NCBI RefSeq assembly: GCF_030409945.1
Contig: NZ_JAUFQV010000043.1
Location: 310,001 to 374,000 of the forward strand
Source: Vibrio tapetis subsp. quintayensis
GTDB taxonomy: Bacteria > Pseudomonadota > Gammaproteobacteria > Enterobacterales > Vibrionaceae
Direction of reading: 5' to 3'
Length of the DNA: 64,000 nucleotides
Positions within the stretch are counted from its first letter, which is position 1. Each line of letters starts with the position of its first letter. Below are positions 35,853 through 44,518 of the stretch, one piece after another. The translations under genes and the position numbers were made by a program. The notes below the pieces were generated by a model. That model had not been told where the DNA came from, did no database searches, and saw only the letters and a program-made list of their open reading frames with translations.

Positions 35853-36464
35853 CTACGAAGCATAGTGGCTCAGAAACATAGCGACGGTTTGCTGCACTAA
35901 ATAGTCTTTATCATTTTCTGACAGCTCAGGCTGCAAACGCATTAATTGCGGCCAGAAGCACTGACCTTTAATTAGGCTGTGTAATTGGCTGTTGGCAAAA
36001 GCAGGCTCTACATCCTTAAGCTTACCGTCACCCGCTGCTGCGGTGATCCATCGATGGAGTGTTGTTTCTTGTCTGGCGATCTTTTCTACTTCTTTGAGCA
36101 ACGCTTCTGGGTGATAGAAAAGGTGACCGAATGCCACACGAGAAAGATCCAAATAATCTTCTGAGCTCATTAAGCTAACTTCAGCGGCCAAAATGGCGTG
36201 CAGTTGTTCATCAAGAGCAACATCGGCCTGATACACAATGTTAGGCTGAACCAGTACTTTGTTCCAAAGATCAGACAAGATGAACATCACCAAAGCTTCT
36301 TTAGTTTCAAAGTGGTTATAGACGGTTCGTTTCGACACTTGAGCAAGCTCGGCCAATTTATCCATGCTGGTGGCTTTCACGCCATTTTCCTTAAATGAAA
36401 TCATTGCGGCCTTGATGATTGCTTCGCGTTTGATTTCACTTCGTGTCTGTTTGGGTACGTTCAT
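35853..36464 (-). CDS. TetR/AcrR-family regulator
   Basis: 203-residue repressor. The N-terminal HTH (about residues 10-56) shows KREAIIKAAMISFKENG, TSMDKLAELAQVSKRTVYNHF and ETKEALV. The C-terminal effector domain is unassigned. Divergent from the metallo-hydrolase gene across repeats that look like its operator, so it probably represses that gene and itself. Confidence 0.87.
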   Translation of the reverse strand: MNVPKQTRSEIKREAIIKAAMISFKENGVKATSMDKLAELAQVSKRTVYNHFETKEALVMFILSDLWNKVLVQPNIVYQADVALDEQLHAILAAEVSLMSSEDYLDLSRVAFGHLFYHPEALLKEVEKIARQETTLHRWITAAAGDGKLKDVEPAFANSQLHSLIKGQCFWPQLMRLQPELSENDKDYLVQQTVAMFLSHYAS

Positions 36465-36507
36465 GTTTCTTGCTCGTCAGAATACTTTGTAATTATTTTA
36501 CACTTAG

Positions 36508-36560
36508 TAGTTTACTTTTTAAAGGTGAAACCATAAACTGCACCGTGTAGTTTACTTTTT
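36508..36560. promoter_or_regulatory. Repeated operator between TetR and hydrolase genes
   Basis: A 13-bp direct repeat TAGTTTACTTTTT occurs at 36508-36520 and 36548-36560, 40 bases apart. The inverted repeat TAAACT-GCACCGTGT-AGTTTA spans 36534-36554. Spacing and location fit TetR-type binding at the divergent promoters. Confidence 0.6.
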
Positions 36561-36571
36561 GAGTTAGATAA

Positions 36572-37657
36572 ATGAAAAAACGGTATTGGGTTCTTGGAGG
36601 CTTAATCATGGCAGCGATTTCTACAGTAGTGTTAACGTCAGCGACGACGGATAAAAAAGGCAAGTTCGTCAACAGCGAAAAAGCGTATGAAACGGATGCG
36701 AGTAATCTATGGGACATTATTAAAGCTTACACTGTATCTAAAAGACAATCGGCACAGCCAAGCGACGAATTGCCTTTAGAATCCCTTACCGCGAAACAGA
36801 TTCGCGAAGATGAGGGTGACCGAATTTACCGACTCGGTCATTCAACAGTATTAATGAAGCTTGATAACAAATTGGTGCTCACCGATCCTGTGCTAAGTGA
36901 AAGAGCGTCACCTGTGCAGTGGGCGGGGCCAAAACGTTTTCATCCAAGCCCGATCTCGATAGAAGAGATGCCGATGATAGATATTGTTGTGATAAGCCAT
37001 GATCATTATGACCATCTTGATAAGCACGCGGTATTGGCGTTGTCTAAAAAAGTTAAGCATTTTGTGACACCACTAAAAGTGGGTGAAACAATGGCAGGTT
37101 GGGGCGTTGATGCAGCCAAAATTACCGAACTGGATTGGTGGGAAAGTGTCACCTTTGAGGGCATTGAATTGGTCGCAACTCCAGCCCAACACTTCTCTGG
37201 ACGGGGATTGTTAGATAGAAACCACACCCTTTGGGCAAGCTGGGTGATTAACAGTGCTAAACGTAAACTATTTTTTAGTGGAGACAGTGGCTATTTCTCG
37301 GGCTTCAAGCAAATTGGCGATAAGTACGGCCCGTTTGATGTTGCAATGGTCGAAACTGGCGCATACAACGAATTATGGAGCGATATCCATATGATGCCAG
37401 AACACAGCTTGCAAGCGCACTTAGATCTCCAAGGCGAAGTGATGATGCCAATTCATAATGGCACGTTTGATTTGTCTCTTCATGATTGGTTTGAGCCACT
37501 AGAGCGTATTCAAGAGTTAGCCAAAGACAATGACGTGAGGCTTTTGACTCCTGTGTTCGGCCAATCTGTCTCTCTTGATGACGCGGCTCAGAACGAAAAA
37601 TGGTGGCGAGAACCAGAGCTAGGCTATCAGGTAGATCTAGTCGCTCAATCTCAATAA
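36572..37657 (+). CDS. MBL-fold metallo-hydrolase, NAPE-PLD/UlaG-like
   Basis: 361 residues. A membrane-anchor or signal segment (about 5-24) is followed by a metallo-beta-lactamase fold with the metal motif HDHYDHLD (about residue 144) and later VATPAQHFSGRG, FSGDSGYFSGF and PIHNGTFDLS. The pattern HSTVLMKLD ... LTDPVLSERASP is typical of the N-acyl-phosphatidylethanolamine phospholipase D-like subgroup. Substrate unknown. It is controlled, by position, by the divergent TetR regulator, and ends at a strong terminator. Confidence 0.82.
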   Translation: MKKRYWVLGGLIMAAISTVVLTSATTDKKGKFVNSEKAYETDASNLWDIIKAYTVSKRQSAQPSDELPLESLTAKQIREDEGDRIYRLGHSTVLMKLDNKLVLTDPVLSERASPVQWAGPKRFHPSPISIEEMPMIDIVVISHDHYDHLDKHAVLALSKKVKHFVTPLKVGETMAGWGVDAAKITELDWWESVTFEGIELVATPAQHFSGRGLLDRNHTLWASWVINSAKRKLFFSGDSGYFSGFKQIGDKYGPFDVAMVETGAYNELWSDIHMMPEHSLQAHLDLQGEVMMPIHNGTFDLSLHDWFEPLERIQELAKDNDVRLLTPVFGQSVSLDDAAQNEKWWREPELGYQVDLVAQSQ

Positions 37658-37680
37658 AAATTACTGCCAGAAGCTTACGT

Positions 37681-37707
37681 AGGCGAACCGACTGGTTCGC
37701 CTTTTTT
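37681..37707 (+). terminator. Rho-independent terminator
   Basis: Stem AGGCGAACC / GGTTCGCCT with a 4-base loop and TTTTTT after it. Ends the metallo-hydrolase transcript. Confidence 0.9.
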
Positions 37708-37802
37708 ATTAGTCATCGTATTAACGAGCAAGCGGGCAAAAGATGAAACTAAGTGCGTATCAGTGTATTCTCTAATGCAAAATAGTAGGGAGAGGGATAC
37801 CA

Positions 37803-38429
37803 ATGGACGCAACGCAAGCAATTAAAAGCCAGCAAAACCAGTTAGAAGTCGAGCCAATACACAAGATTCTGGATTTCATGGTCGAGATCGAGAAGTTAAA
37901 GAACGTAATGAGAAAAACGAGGCCCGTTGGCCTAGATCGTTTCGAGAACTCCGCCGAGCACAGCTGGCATGTTTGTTTAAGCGCCTTAATGCTAAAAGAT
38001 CACGCAAACGAACCCGTAGATATCGAAAAAGTGATGAAGATGCTATTGATTCATGATCTTGGAGAGATAGATGCGGGTGACAAAATAATCTATGAAAGTG
38101 AAACGACTGAGCAAAAAGGCCAAGAAGAAAGTGGTGTGGCTCGAATTCTTGCCAACTTAAGTGAACAGCAGGCGACTTTCTATTTGTCATTGTGGCAAGA
38201 GTTTGAACTAGGCGAAAGCGCAGAAGCGAGATTCGCAAAGGCGATTGATCGAGTCCCCCCGTTACTTCACAACATTCACGGCCAAGCCCATAGTTGGAAA
38301 GAGCATCAAGTCAACAAAGAAACTGTGTTAGGCTTTAACAGCGAACGTATTTCAGCGGGGAGCGAATCTCTGTGGAAGGCGGTGGAAAGCCGTTTAAATA
38401 CCGCATTTAACGACGGTATCTTAGATTGA
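37803..38429 (+). CDS. HD-domain hydrolase (YfbR/HDDC2-like)
   Basis: 208-residue soluble metal-dependent phosphohydrolase. The metal ligands form the family pattern: ENSAEHSWHVC (His), LLIHDLGEIDAGD (His-Asp) and later AKAIDRVPPLLHN (Asp). Relatives include the 5'-deoxynucleotidase YfbR and human HDDC2, so nucleotide monophosphate hydrolysis is likely. The GNAT gene begins 21 bases downstream and is probably cotranscribed. Confidence 0.82.
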   Translation: MDATQAIKSQQNQLEVEPIHKILDFMVEIEKLKNVMRKTRPVGLDRFENSAEHSWHVCLSALMLKDHANEPVDIEKVMKMLLIHDLGEIDAGDKIIYESETTEQKGQEESGVARILANLSEQQATFYLSLWQEFELGESAEARFAKAIDRVPPLLHNIHGQAHSWKEHQVNKETVLGFNSERISAGSESLWKAVESRLNTAFNDGILD

Positions 38430-38450
38430 GAAACAAGGCCAAGACCAACA

Positions 38451-38918
38451 ATGATAAGAAAAGCAGAATTGAACGATCTGAGTGATCTGAATATTTTATA
38501 CATCGAACAGAATCGCTTTCATCATAACATTACCCCTGATCGTATTGCCCTATGTGATGAATTGCTCACACACGAAGAACTCGCTGAAATGATTGCCGAG
38601 ACCAGTACCTACCTTACGGTCTATGTGCTTGACGGAAAGGTTGTTGCGGCCTTGCTGGCCAACCTACAACGCAATGAAGCGAAGCGGTGGACACCAAAAC
38701 GTTGCTTTGTTTATCTTGATGAGCTCATTGTGATGCAAGAATACCGAAGCAAAGGCATTGCGCGAGAAATGATGGATGCTTTTGAAGACTGGGCGATGGA
38801 ACAAGGCGCCAGTTGCATCGATCTGAATGTTTGGCAGCATAATAGTAATGCGCTCGAATTTTATCAAAAGAACGGCTTTTATACAGAACAACGCTTAATG
38901 AGTAAGAATCTGGAGTAG
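38451..38918 (+). CDS. GNAT-family N-acetyltransferase
   Basis: 155 residues with the GNAT fold: a leading IRKAELNDLSDLNILYIEQ motif, then VYLDELIVMQEYRSKGIAREMM with the acetyl-CoA loop (RSKGIA, about residues 100-105), followed by NVWQHNSNALEFYQKNGF. The acceptor substrate cannot be told. Follows the HD hydrolase gene closely. Confidence 0.85.
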   Translation: MIRKAELNDLSDLNILYIEQNRFHHNITPDRIALCDELLTHEELAEMIAETSTYLTVYVLDGKVVAALLANLQRNEAKRWTPKRCFVYLDELIVMQEYRSKGIAREMMDAFEDWAMEQGASCIDLNVWQHNSNALEFYQKNGFYTEQRLMSKNLE

Positions 38919-38991
38919 CCGCTTCGAGCTAATCTTGTCGTAATTCTAGCCTTCATATCGCAAATAGATTGCATCAATCAAAAAGTGGCGT

Positions 38992-39021
38992 ATAGTTAAT
39001 CGTAAATCGACGATTAACTAT
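38992..39021. promoter_or_regulatory. ArsR operator 1 (12-bp palindrome)
   Basis: Perfect inverted repeat ATAGTTAATCGT-AAATCG-ACGATTAACTAT just before and overlapping the earliest arsR ATG. A related site precedes the transporter gene, so both are likely ArsR operators. Confidence 0.75.
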
Positions 39022-39031
39022 GTGGTTAGCG

Positions 39032-39376
39032 ATGAAAAAATCTTGTGCTGAAGCAAATAACACTGCTTTTTCTTCTACTGAGAAACAACTGATTGAAGAA
39101 AAAGAGTTTGCAGCCCTATGTAAAGCACTGTCACACCCAGCAAGAGTAAGAATTCTTAATATTCTACTGACGCTAGATAATTTGGGAGGGTGCCTAAATA
39201 GTGATTTGGTTTCTGAACTCGGTCTTGCTCAATCTACAGTGTCAGAACACCTGCGAATTTTGAAACAGGCGGAGTTTATTACTGCGGAGCCGATTCCACC
39301 GAAGATGTGTTATCGAATCAACCGCAATCGGATTGATCTGTTTTCACAGCGTTTTTCAGGGCTAGTGAATTCATAG
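39032..39376 (+). CDS. arsR: ArsR-family metalloregulator
   Basis: 114-residue winged-helix repressor: CKALSHPARVRILNILLTL, then the recognition helix VSELGLAQSTVSEHLRILK and a beta wing. A CLNSDL cysteine (GGCLNSDL) and the CAEAN cysteine near the start are candidate arsenite ligands. The start is placed at 39032; an ATG at 39020 falls inside the palindromic operator. It is followed by an Acr3 arsenite exporter, so arsenite de-repression of both is expected. Confidence 0.85.
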   Translation: MKKSCAEANNTAFSSTEKQLIEEKEFAALCKALSHPARVRILNILLTLDNLGGCLNSDLVSELGLAQSTVSEHLRILKQAEFITAEPIPPKMCYRINRNRIDLFSQRFSGLVNS

Positions 39377-39448
39377 AAAAGTTATAAACGGTGCTTAATC
39401 GCTTACCCGCATAAGGGGAAGTGGGTGAGTACCAATTTTTCAATTATA

Positions 39449-39470
39449 TTAATCGTATTTCGACGATTGA
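39449..39470. promoter_or_regulatory. ArsR operator 2
   Basis: TTAATCGT-ATTTCG-ACGATTGA, the same half-sites and 6-base spacer as operator 1 with one mismatch. It lies just upstream of the acr3 ATG, suggesting a second controlled promoter inside the operon. Confidence 0.7.
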
Positions 39471-39484
39471 CGAATGGGTGCCAT

Positions 39485-40540
39485 ATGAATACTGAACACG
39501 CGCAACCTCAACTTGGTTTTCTAGACCGATTTTTAACACTCTGGATTTTTGTCGCGATGGCGATTGGCGTCGCTATAGGGTTTGTTTTCCCGAACATTGG
39601 AGAACTCAATGAAAGTATGTCGGTAGGGAGTACCAACATCCCTTTAGCTATTGGCCTTATTTTGATGATGTATCCACCGCTTGCTAAAGTTAACTACCGC
39701 CTATTAGGCAAAATAACCAAAGATAAACAAGCCATAACACTGTCCTTAGTGATGAACTGGATCGTTGGCCCCATCCTGATGTTTGTGTTGGCTCTGACGT
39801 ACTTGGCTGATCATCCAGGTTATATGGTTGGGATTATCCTTATTGGTTTGGCTCGCTGTATTGCAATGGTACTTGTTTGGAATGATATAGGGGGAGGCAA
39901 CAAAGAATACGGTGCTGCATTAGTTGCGCTCAATAGTGTGTTTCAAATATTCACATACAGCTTTATGGCGTGGTTGTTCATCACTGTGCTGCCCCCTGTG
40001 TTTGGCTACGAAAGCATGGTGGTAGATATTTCAATGAAAGACATTGCCGAAAGTGTCTTTATCTACCTAGGTATTCCTTTCATCTTGGGCTTTGTTAGTC
40101 GCGTTGTGCTGGTGAAAAAGAAAGGCGAACAGTGGTATAACGAAGTTTTCATTCCGAAAATTTCACCGATGACATTGATTGCTTTATTAGCGACCATCGT
40201 GCTGATGTTCAGTTTAAAAGGTGAAATGATTGTTGAACTGCCAATGGACGTAGTGCGCGTTGCCATTCCACTGGCTATCTATTTTGTACTGATGTTTTTT
40301 ATTAGCTTTGCAATGGGTAAAAAAATGGGGCTTCCGTTCGATAAGAATGCATCCATTGCTTATACCGCCACTGGCAATAATTTTGAGTTAGCGATTGCGG
40401 TGTCTATTGCTGTGTTTGGCATCAATTCTGATCAAGCTTTTGCCGGTGTGATTGGTCCCTTAATCGAAGTGCCCGTTCTCATTGCGTTGGTGAATGTCGC
40501 GTTGAAGATGAAGGGTAATTATCAAGTAAAGAGTGCTTAG
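39485..40540 (+). CDS. acr3: Acr3-family arsenite exporter
   Basis: Inner-membrane arsenite efflux carrier, 351 residues and about 10 TM segments. The essential family cysteine is at residue 125 in GLARCIAMVLVWNDI, and the later motif AYTATGNNFELAIAVSIAVFG is typical of Acr3. The ATG at 39485 gives the normal N-terminus (an upstream frame from 39425 runs through the operator). No arsenate reductase (arsC) is in the cluster. Confidence 0.92.
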   Translation: MNTEHAQPQLGFLDRFLTLWIFVAMAIGVAIGFVFPNIGELNESMSVGSTNIPLAIGLILMMYPPLAKVNYRLLGKITKDKQAITLSLVMNWIVGPILMFVLALTYLADHPGYMVGIILIGLARCIAMVLVWNDIGGGNKEYGAALVALNSVFQIFTYSFMAWLFITVLPPVFGYESMVVDISMKDIAESVFIYLGIPFILGFVSRVVLVKKKGEQWYNEVFIPKISPMTLIALLATIVLMFSLKGEMIVELPMDVVRVAIPLAIYFVLMFFISFAMGKKMGLPFDKNASIAYTATGNNFELAIAVSIAVFGINSDQAFAGVIGPLIEVPVLIALVNVALKMKGNYQVKSA

Positions 40541-40593
40541 AACAAAAAATAACAAAGGACGCTGTCTAGTTATTGAAATAAACAGTATGTCAC

Positions 40594-40625
40594 GCGCAGC
40601 AGTTCCCAAGCATGGGTTGCTGCGC
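40594..40625. terminator. Hairpin between convergent acr3 and DHH genes
   Basis: GCGCAGCA / TGCTGCGC outer stem with an inner CCCA / TGGG pairing. No long T-run, so terminator strength is uncertain. Confidence 0.5.
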
Positions 40626-40644
40626 TAATTGGCTCAATGCTAAT

Positions 40645-41625
40645 CTAAACTGCACCCAGTTTTAATTTGGGGCGTATAAGATCGTAAACGAAATCTGCTT
40701 CATCGCTGAGTTGGTACATGTTATTGATAATGCCGCCAGCCATGTGAGCGTGACCACCTCCAAAGCCCAATCCAGAGTCCATTAATGCGCCTCTTACAAT
40801 ATCCGCAACATTGTTATGAGTGCATTCTGAACGTAGAGACAAAAAGGTTTTTTCCCTGTTTCGAGCGCTAAGTACAACGATATCTATCTCATCAACACTA
40901 AGTAAAAAATCCCCCAACACACCAAGCATATTCTTGGGACAACCTTCTGGTAATACGGCAAAAGCTGCGTTGTTTTCTTTTTTCATGGTAGCCAGCATTG
41001 AGTCGAATAATTTTAACTCAACAAATTCCATTTGGTTTCTACAAATCTTATTTACCATCGGCATATTGGCAATCGCCTGTAATTGCAGCAATGCACGAAT
41101 ATCGTTGGTGTCGACACCACGAGTGAAACTGGCCGTATCAAATGTTAGCCCAACTAATAACGCGGTAGCGATGCGCTTTGGGATATCCAATTCAAAATGG
41201 TTAAAGTATTCGACCATGATGGTGGCGGTAGATCCATAGTTTGGGCGTATATCTGAAAACCAAACAAAGCTGGGAGCTTGAGTTTGATGATGGTCGATCA
41301 CAGCGACTTCCAAGCCCGGTAAATCCGTCACGTTTTTCTCGCCAATACATCCATCGACGACGATTATCTTGTCATCTGGCCTCAGTTGAAGTTTATGGGG
41401 CTCCACCGTTGGGATTTCTAGCCAATCTATAAGGTTACGTAACGATATGCGGTCGATATAACCCTTATAGGAAATAAAAGGCTTTAAACCCTGCTTTTTA
41501 AGAAGATAGGCCAATGCGAACGCAGAGGCTATGGCATCGTGATCAGGGAAGTCGTGAGCTTGAACAATAATTCGGTCAGTATTCTTTAATCGTTCAAGAA
41601 GTTTTTCGAAATTTCTATAAATCAT
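40645..41625 (-). CDS. DHH-family phosphoesterase
   Basis: 326-residue metal-dependent phosphoesterase of the DHH/DHHA1 family (relatives: NrnA oligoribonuclease/pAp phosphatase, exopolyphosphatase). Motifs: HDFPDHDAIASA near residue 24, VVDGCIG, VIDHHQTQ near 110 (the DHH signature) and a C-terminal GGGHAHMAGG. The exact substrate is open. The ATG at 41625 is used; the in-frame CTG at 41640 is unlikely. Confidence 0.83.
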   Translation of the reverse strand: MIYRNFEKLLERLKNTDRIIVQAHDFPDHDAIASAFALAYLLKKQGLKPFISYKGYIDRISLRNLIDWLEIPTVEPHKLQLRPDDKIIVVDGCIGEKNVTDLPGLEVAVIDHHQTQAPSFVWFSDIRPNYGSTATIMVEYFNHFELDIPKRIATALLVGLTFDTASFTRGVDTNDIRALLQLQAIANMPMVNKICRNQMEFVELKLFDSMLATMKKENNAAFAVLPEGCPKNMLGVLGDFLLSVDEIDIVVLSARNREKTFLSLRSECTHNNVADIVRGALMDSGLGFGGGHAHMAGGIINNMYQLSDEADFVYDLIRPKLKLGAV

Positions 41626-42008
41626 AACTAGAAACAGCACCTAATTGTTAGAAAGAAGCGAGGATTCAGTGATGGAATAAGTAAGCTATACCAAGCCACT
41701 TCCCATAAGCCCATAATTAGGCGGGATATAAAGCCTAAAACTAAGCCTAACCGGTAGCAAATTTCAATGGATTTATAAATGGAATATTCATTTACATGAT
41801 AAACATCTCATCCCATACATTCATGGGTTGTATGTAATTCACGAGAGGGATAGGTTGACATATTTAATGTGATGTTAGTCCCATCCTAACTTTTGAAAAA
41901 AAGAATATAGATTTTTGAGCTCTAAATGAAATTCGAACTCTGATACACATCAGAATGGACATTCTTGGTCTTTTAAGTTGAGTACCTTGAATCATGATAA
42001 GGAAATGT
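41626..42008. other. Leader region of the envelope operon
   Basis: About 380 A+T-rich bases. The palindrome CATACA-TTCATGGGT-TGTATG (41814-41834) may be an operator. A TTGACA near 41858 lacks a good -10. TATAGA near 41907 is an alternative -10. This is where the promoter of the five-gene operon downstream must lie. Confidence 0.4.
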
Positions 42009-43232
42009 ATGAAACCTGGAATATGGCGACTGTCACCCCTTGCTTTACTTTTAGCGGCCTCGATAAGCCAAGCTGAAACTCTAGGGCAAGCTTGTGATTT
42101 GAAACCGTCAACGAATAACTGCCCAAGTGTTCAGCACTATATGAATCGTCCACTTGATGCCAAAGATGATTTTGAGAAATACAAACTGTGTAGTGAAGCG
42201 ACATTTGACCTATATAAAGTTGAGAAAAACTGTGAGTTTGACGCCTATTTAGCCAAGGCCGAGCAGAATTTTAATCAATACAAAAAACAAGTCTCAAAGG
42301 TATGGGATAAGCCCACTTTCAGTAGTAAAAACTCATGGATCAGTTACACGCCATCGTTAGAAATGAAGCGAGAAGTGAATTTCGAAAAAAACGTTATTAA
42401 AGTCACGACTATTGAGGGCGAAAAGACCACCATTGAACAGTTAAAAGAGGAAATAGTATCGACCTCGAAACTGAGTATTGGTTCGGCGCAAAAACAAGAC
42501 AAATTTACCTCTGAGCTTATTGAAGCAACGAAAGTGAAGCAACTCAGTAAGGCTTCATTTTTGCCTTTGTCTGAGAACAAATCGACCAATAAGAAAGAGC
42601 TAAGTAAAGCTTTAGAAAACATCAAGATCACCAAGACAAAAGACTCGAAAGGAAACGAGGTTGTTTCGGCTGAGATCTCGTTTCCTTCAGCTTGGTTGAC
42701 GCGCAAAGAAAAGCGTTTTATCGACTCAGTTGAAACCTACTCTAAGAAATATCAATTAGAACCTGAGTTTGTTCTCTCTATTATTCGTACCGAAAGTGCC
42801 TTTGATCCTCGTGCTGTATCTCATGTCCCAGCGTTTGGTTTGATGCAAATTGTGCCAAGTTCTGCAGGGCTTGATGCCACAGATTATTTATTTGGTGAAC
42901 AGCAATTATTGAAACGTGATTACTTGTTTGATCCTGATAAAAATATAGAAGTAGGGACAACCTATTTGCACCTACTCAAAAACCGATACTTCAAGGGTAT
43001 TGAAAACAGTGACAGCATGAAATACTGCGTTATTGCGGCATATAACGGTGGTATGGGACCTATTTATCGTATATTTGGTAAAGGAAAAACAAGCGCAATC
43101 AACAACATTAACGCGCTTTCACCTCAAGAAGTATTCGATAAAATTCAGAAGAAGCATGCTGCGGCGGAAACTCGTACCTACTTAAAAAGAGTACACAGTG
43201 CCGAGTTAAAATATCAAAATAATATGATCTAA
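42009..43232 (+). CDS. Periplasmic lytic transglycosylase with MltC-type N-domain
   Basis: Predicted peptidoglycan-cleaving enzyme, 407 residues. The signal peptide ends SISQA before ETLG and has no lipobox cysteine, unlike true MltC. An MltC-like N-terminal domain follows (WISYTPSLEMKREVNFEKNV, about residues 100-125), with a Lys/Ser-rich insert. The C-terminal SLT domain has catalytic Glu262 in IIRTESAFDPRAVS, then FGLMQIVPSSAG and AAYNGGMGPIYR. It heads a tight operon with four exported or membrane proteins. The spacing to the next gene is 9 bases. AAGGA lies just before the ATG at 42009. Confidence 0.87.
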   Translation: MKPGIWRLSPLALLLAASISQAETLGQACDLKPSTNNCPSVQHYMNRPLDAKDDFEKYKLCSEATFDLYKVEKNCEFDAYLAKAEQNFNQYKKQVSKVWDKPTFSSKNSWISYTPSLEMKREVNFEKNVIKVTTIEGEKTTIEQLKEEIVSTSKLSIGSAQKQDKFTSELIEATKVKQLSKASFLPLSENKSTNKKELSKALENIKITKTKDSKGNEVVSAEISFPSAWLTRKEKRFIDSVETYSKKYQLEPEFVLSIIRTESAFDPRAVSHVPAFGLMQIVPSSAGLDATDYLFGEQQLLKRDYLFDPDKNIEVGTTYLHLLKNRYFKGIENSDSMKYCVIAAYNGGMGPIYRIFGKGKTSAINNINALSPQEVFDKIQKKHAAAETRTYLKRVHSAELKYQNNMI

Positions 43233-43241
43233 GGAATGACC

Positions 43242-43694
43242 ATGAATAAGACAGTATTAGTCACAGCGTTACTTGCAATGAGTGCGAGCCTAAGTGCCGC
43301 AGAACAGTTTCCAGAGTGGAAAAGCTACCCGCAAGATGGTCTAGAAGATGGACTAATTGCAGGAGTATCTTGTGTTGAGAGTATGGGTGACATGACACTA
43401 GACATGGACATCGCTGCTATGGAAGCAAGAGCATCTTTAGCGTCATCTTTAGAAACGATGGTGCATAAAGAAGTAGGAACCGATAGAAATAGCGAAAAGA
43501 AAACTATCATTACGGCCGATCGAAAAGATAAAGTCGTAACGACAACAATATCGGCTAACTCAACGTCGAAACAGATAACTAATCAGTTGATGAAATATAC
43601 ATGGATCAAAGAATCAGTATCAGTTGAAAAGGGCGTAGATGAATACCTATGTACTCGTATTGTCGCTCGCGTTCCTAAGTTTGTTGAAGAATAG
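43242..43694 (+). CDS. Small exported LPP20-like protein
   Basis: 150 residues with a signal peptide (about 1-20, ending SLSAA before EQFPEWKS). The mature protein reads FPEWKSYP...AGVSCVES...A.MEARASLASSLETMVHKEV, then a Ser/Thr-rich segment and YLCTRIVARVP. This is the pattern of LPP20-like envelope proteins: W near the start, G-V-S, alanine-rich helix, then a terminal strand. No lipobox. Function unknown. The ATG at 43242 fits AAGGA better than the ATG at 43236. Second gene of the envelope operon. Confidence 0.65.
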   Translation: MNKTVLVTALLAMSASLSAAEQFPEWKSYPQDGLEDGLIAGVSCVESMGDMTLDMDIAAMEARASLASSLETMVHKEVGTDRNSEKKTIITADRKDKVVTTTISANSTSKQITNQLMKYTWIKESVSVEKGVDEYLCTRIVARVPKFVEE

Positions 43695-43706
43695 AGATAA
43701 TGATTC

Positions 43707-44480
43707 ATGGCTCACGATGCAGAAGTTGAAAAAGAACAGTCCAAAGCAGAAGATCAGTTTTTCGATAACCTAAGAAAAAAACTCCCCACGCCGTTAGTGA
43801 TCGGTGCGGTTTGTGCGATATCTATCGGTCAATTTAACGATACGATTGATATGGTACAAAAAGGGTCTGAAGCGATTTTCTCTACATTTTCAGATGCGCC
43901 TTCAAATAATCGACTGTCGAAAATCTATATTAGGGCATCAAGCGATGTACTTAATGAAACCTTTGGTGCACCGATCTACACCAAGTATTCAGACGGTGAA
44001 ACAGCGATTAAGTATTACAAAGATGATAACTTCCTACTTTCAGCGGTCACCTCAAACGGCATCATTGATGCTTATTTGGTGTTCCCAGTATCTGGTTTTA
44101 CCCCAGAAACAGAAGAGCACGCAGGTGGTGAACGTTATTTAGATGTCAACTTTAGTCAATCGACGACACCAGTGACTGCTATTTCGAACATTGCTCGTTC
44201 AGGTAATTATTACATTGAGTCATCAGATGGAGGGCGCTACCAACTACTTTATACCTCAATCGGTGGTTACAGTGAGTACTTGTCTTCCTTGACGGGTGAG
44301 CAAACGATCAAACTAGCCAAATTTAACGATAAACTCATGATGGAAGAAGATGTAGAGGCATCGCTTAAACAAGTGAGATCCAATATTAGTCCAAATTTCT
44401 ACGGTTACAGCACGGTCGATCTTGGAATTTTGGAATCTGCTATTTTGACCAGATTAGAGTACGAGCTGATTTCTAAGTAG
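43707..44480 (+). CDS. Hypothetical single-pass membrane protein
   Basis: 257 residues, not confidently recognised. A short charged cytoplasmic N-terminus (1-28) with a Lys/Glu-rich helix is followed by one hydrophobic segment (about 29-45, TPLVIGAVCAISIGQF) and a roughly 210-residue domain on the other side of the membrane with mixed strand and helix character (FGAPIYTKYSDGETAIKYYKDDN). I have a vague resemblance to ETEC_3214-type proteins in mind but cannot confirm it. It lies 12 bases after the previous gene and 38 before the next, on the same strand. Confidence 0.55.
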   Translation: MAHDAEVEKEQSKAEDQFFDNLRKKLPTPLVIGAVCAISIGQFNDTIDMVQKGSEAIFSTFSDAPSNNRLSKIYIRASSDVLNETFGAPIYTKYSDGETAIKYYKDDNFLLSAVTSNGIIDAYLVFPVSGFTPETEEHAGGERYLDVNFSQSTTPVTAISNIARSGNYYIESSDGGRYQLLYTSIGGYSEYLSSLTGEQTIKLAKFNDKLMMEEDVEASLKQVRSNISPNFYGYSTVDLGILESAILTRLEYELISK

Positions 44481-44518
44481 TAATCACGTTCGTGTAGAGT
44501 ATTGGTAAAGGAATAACC

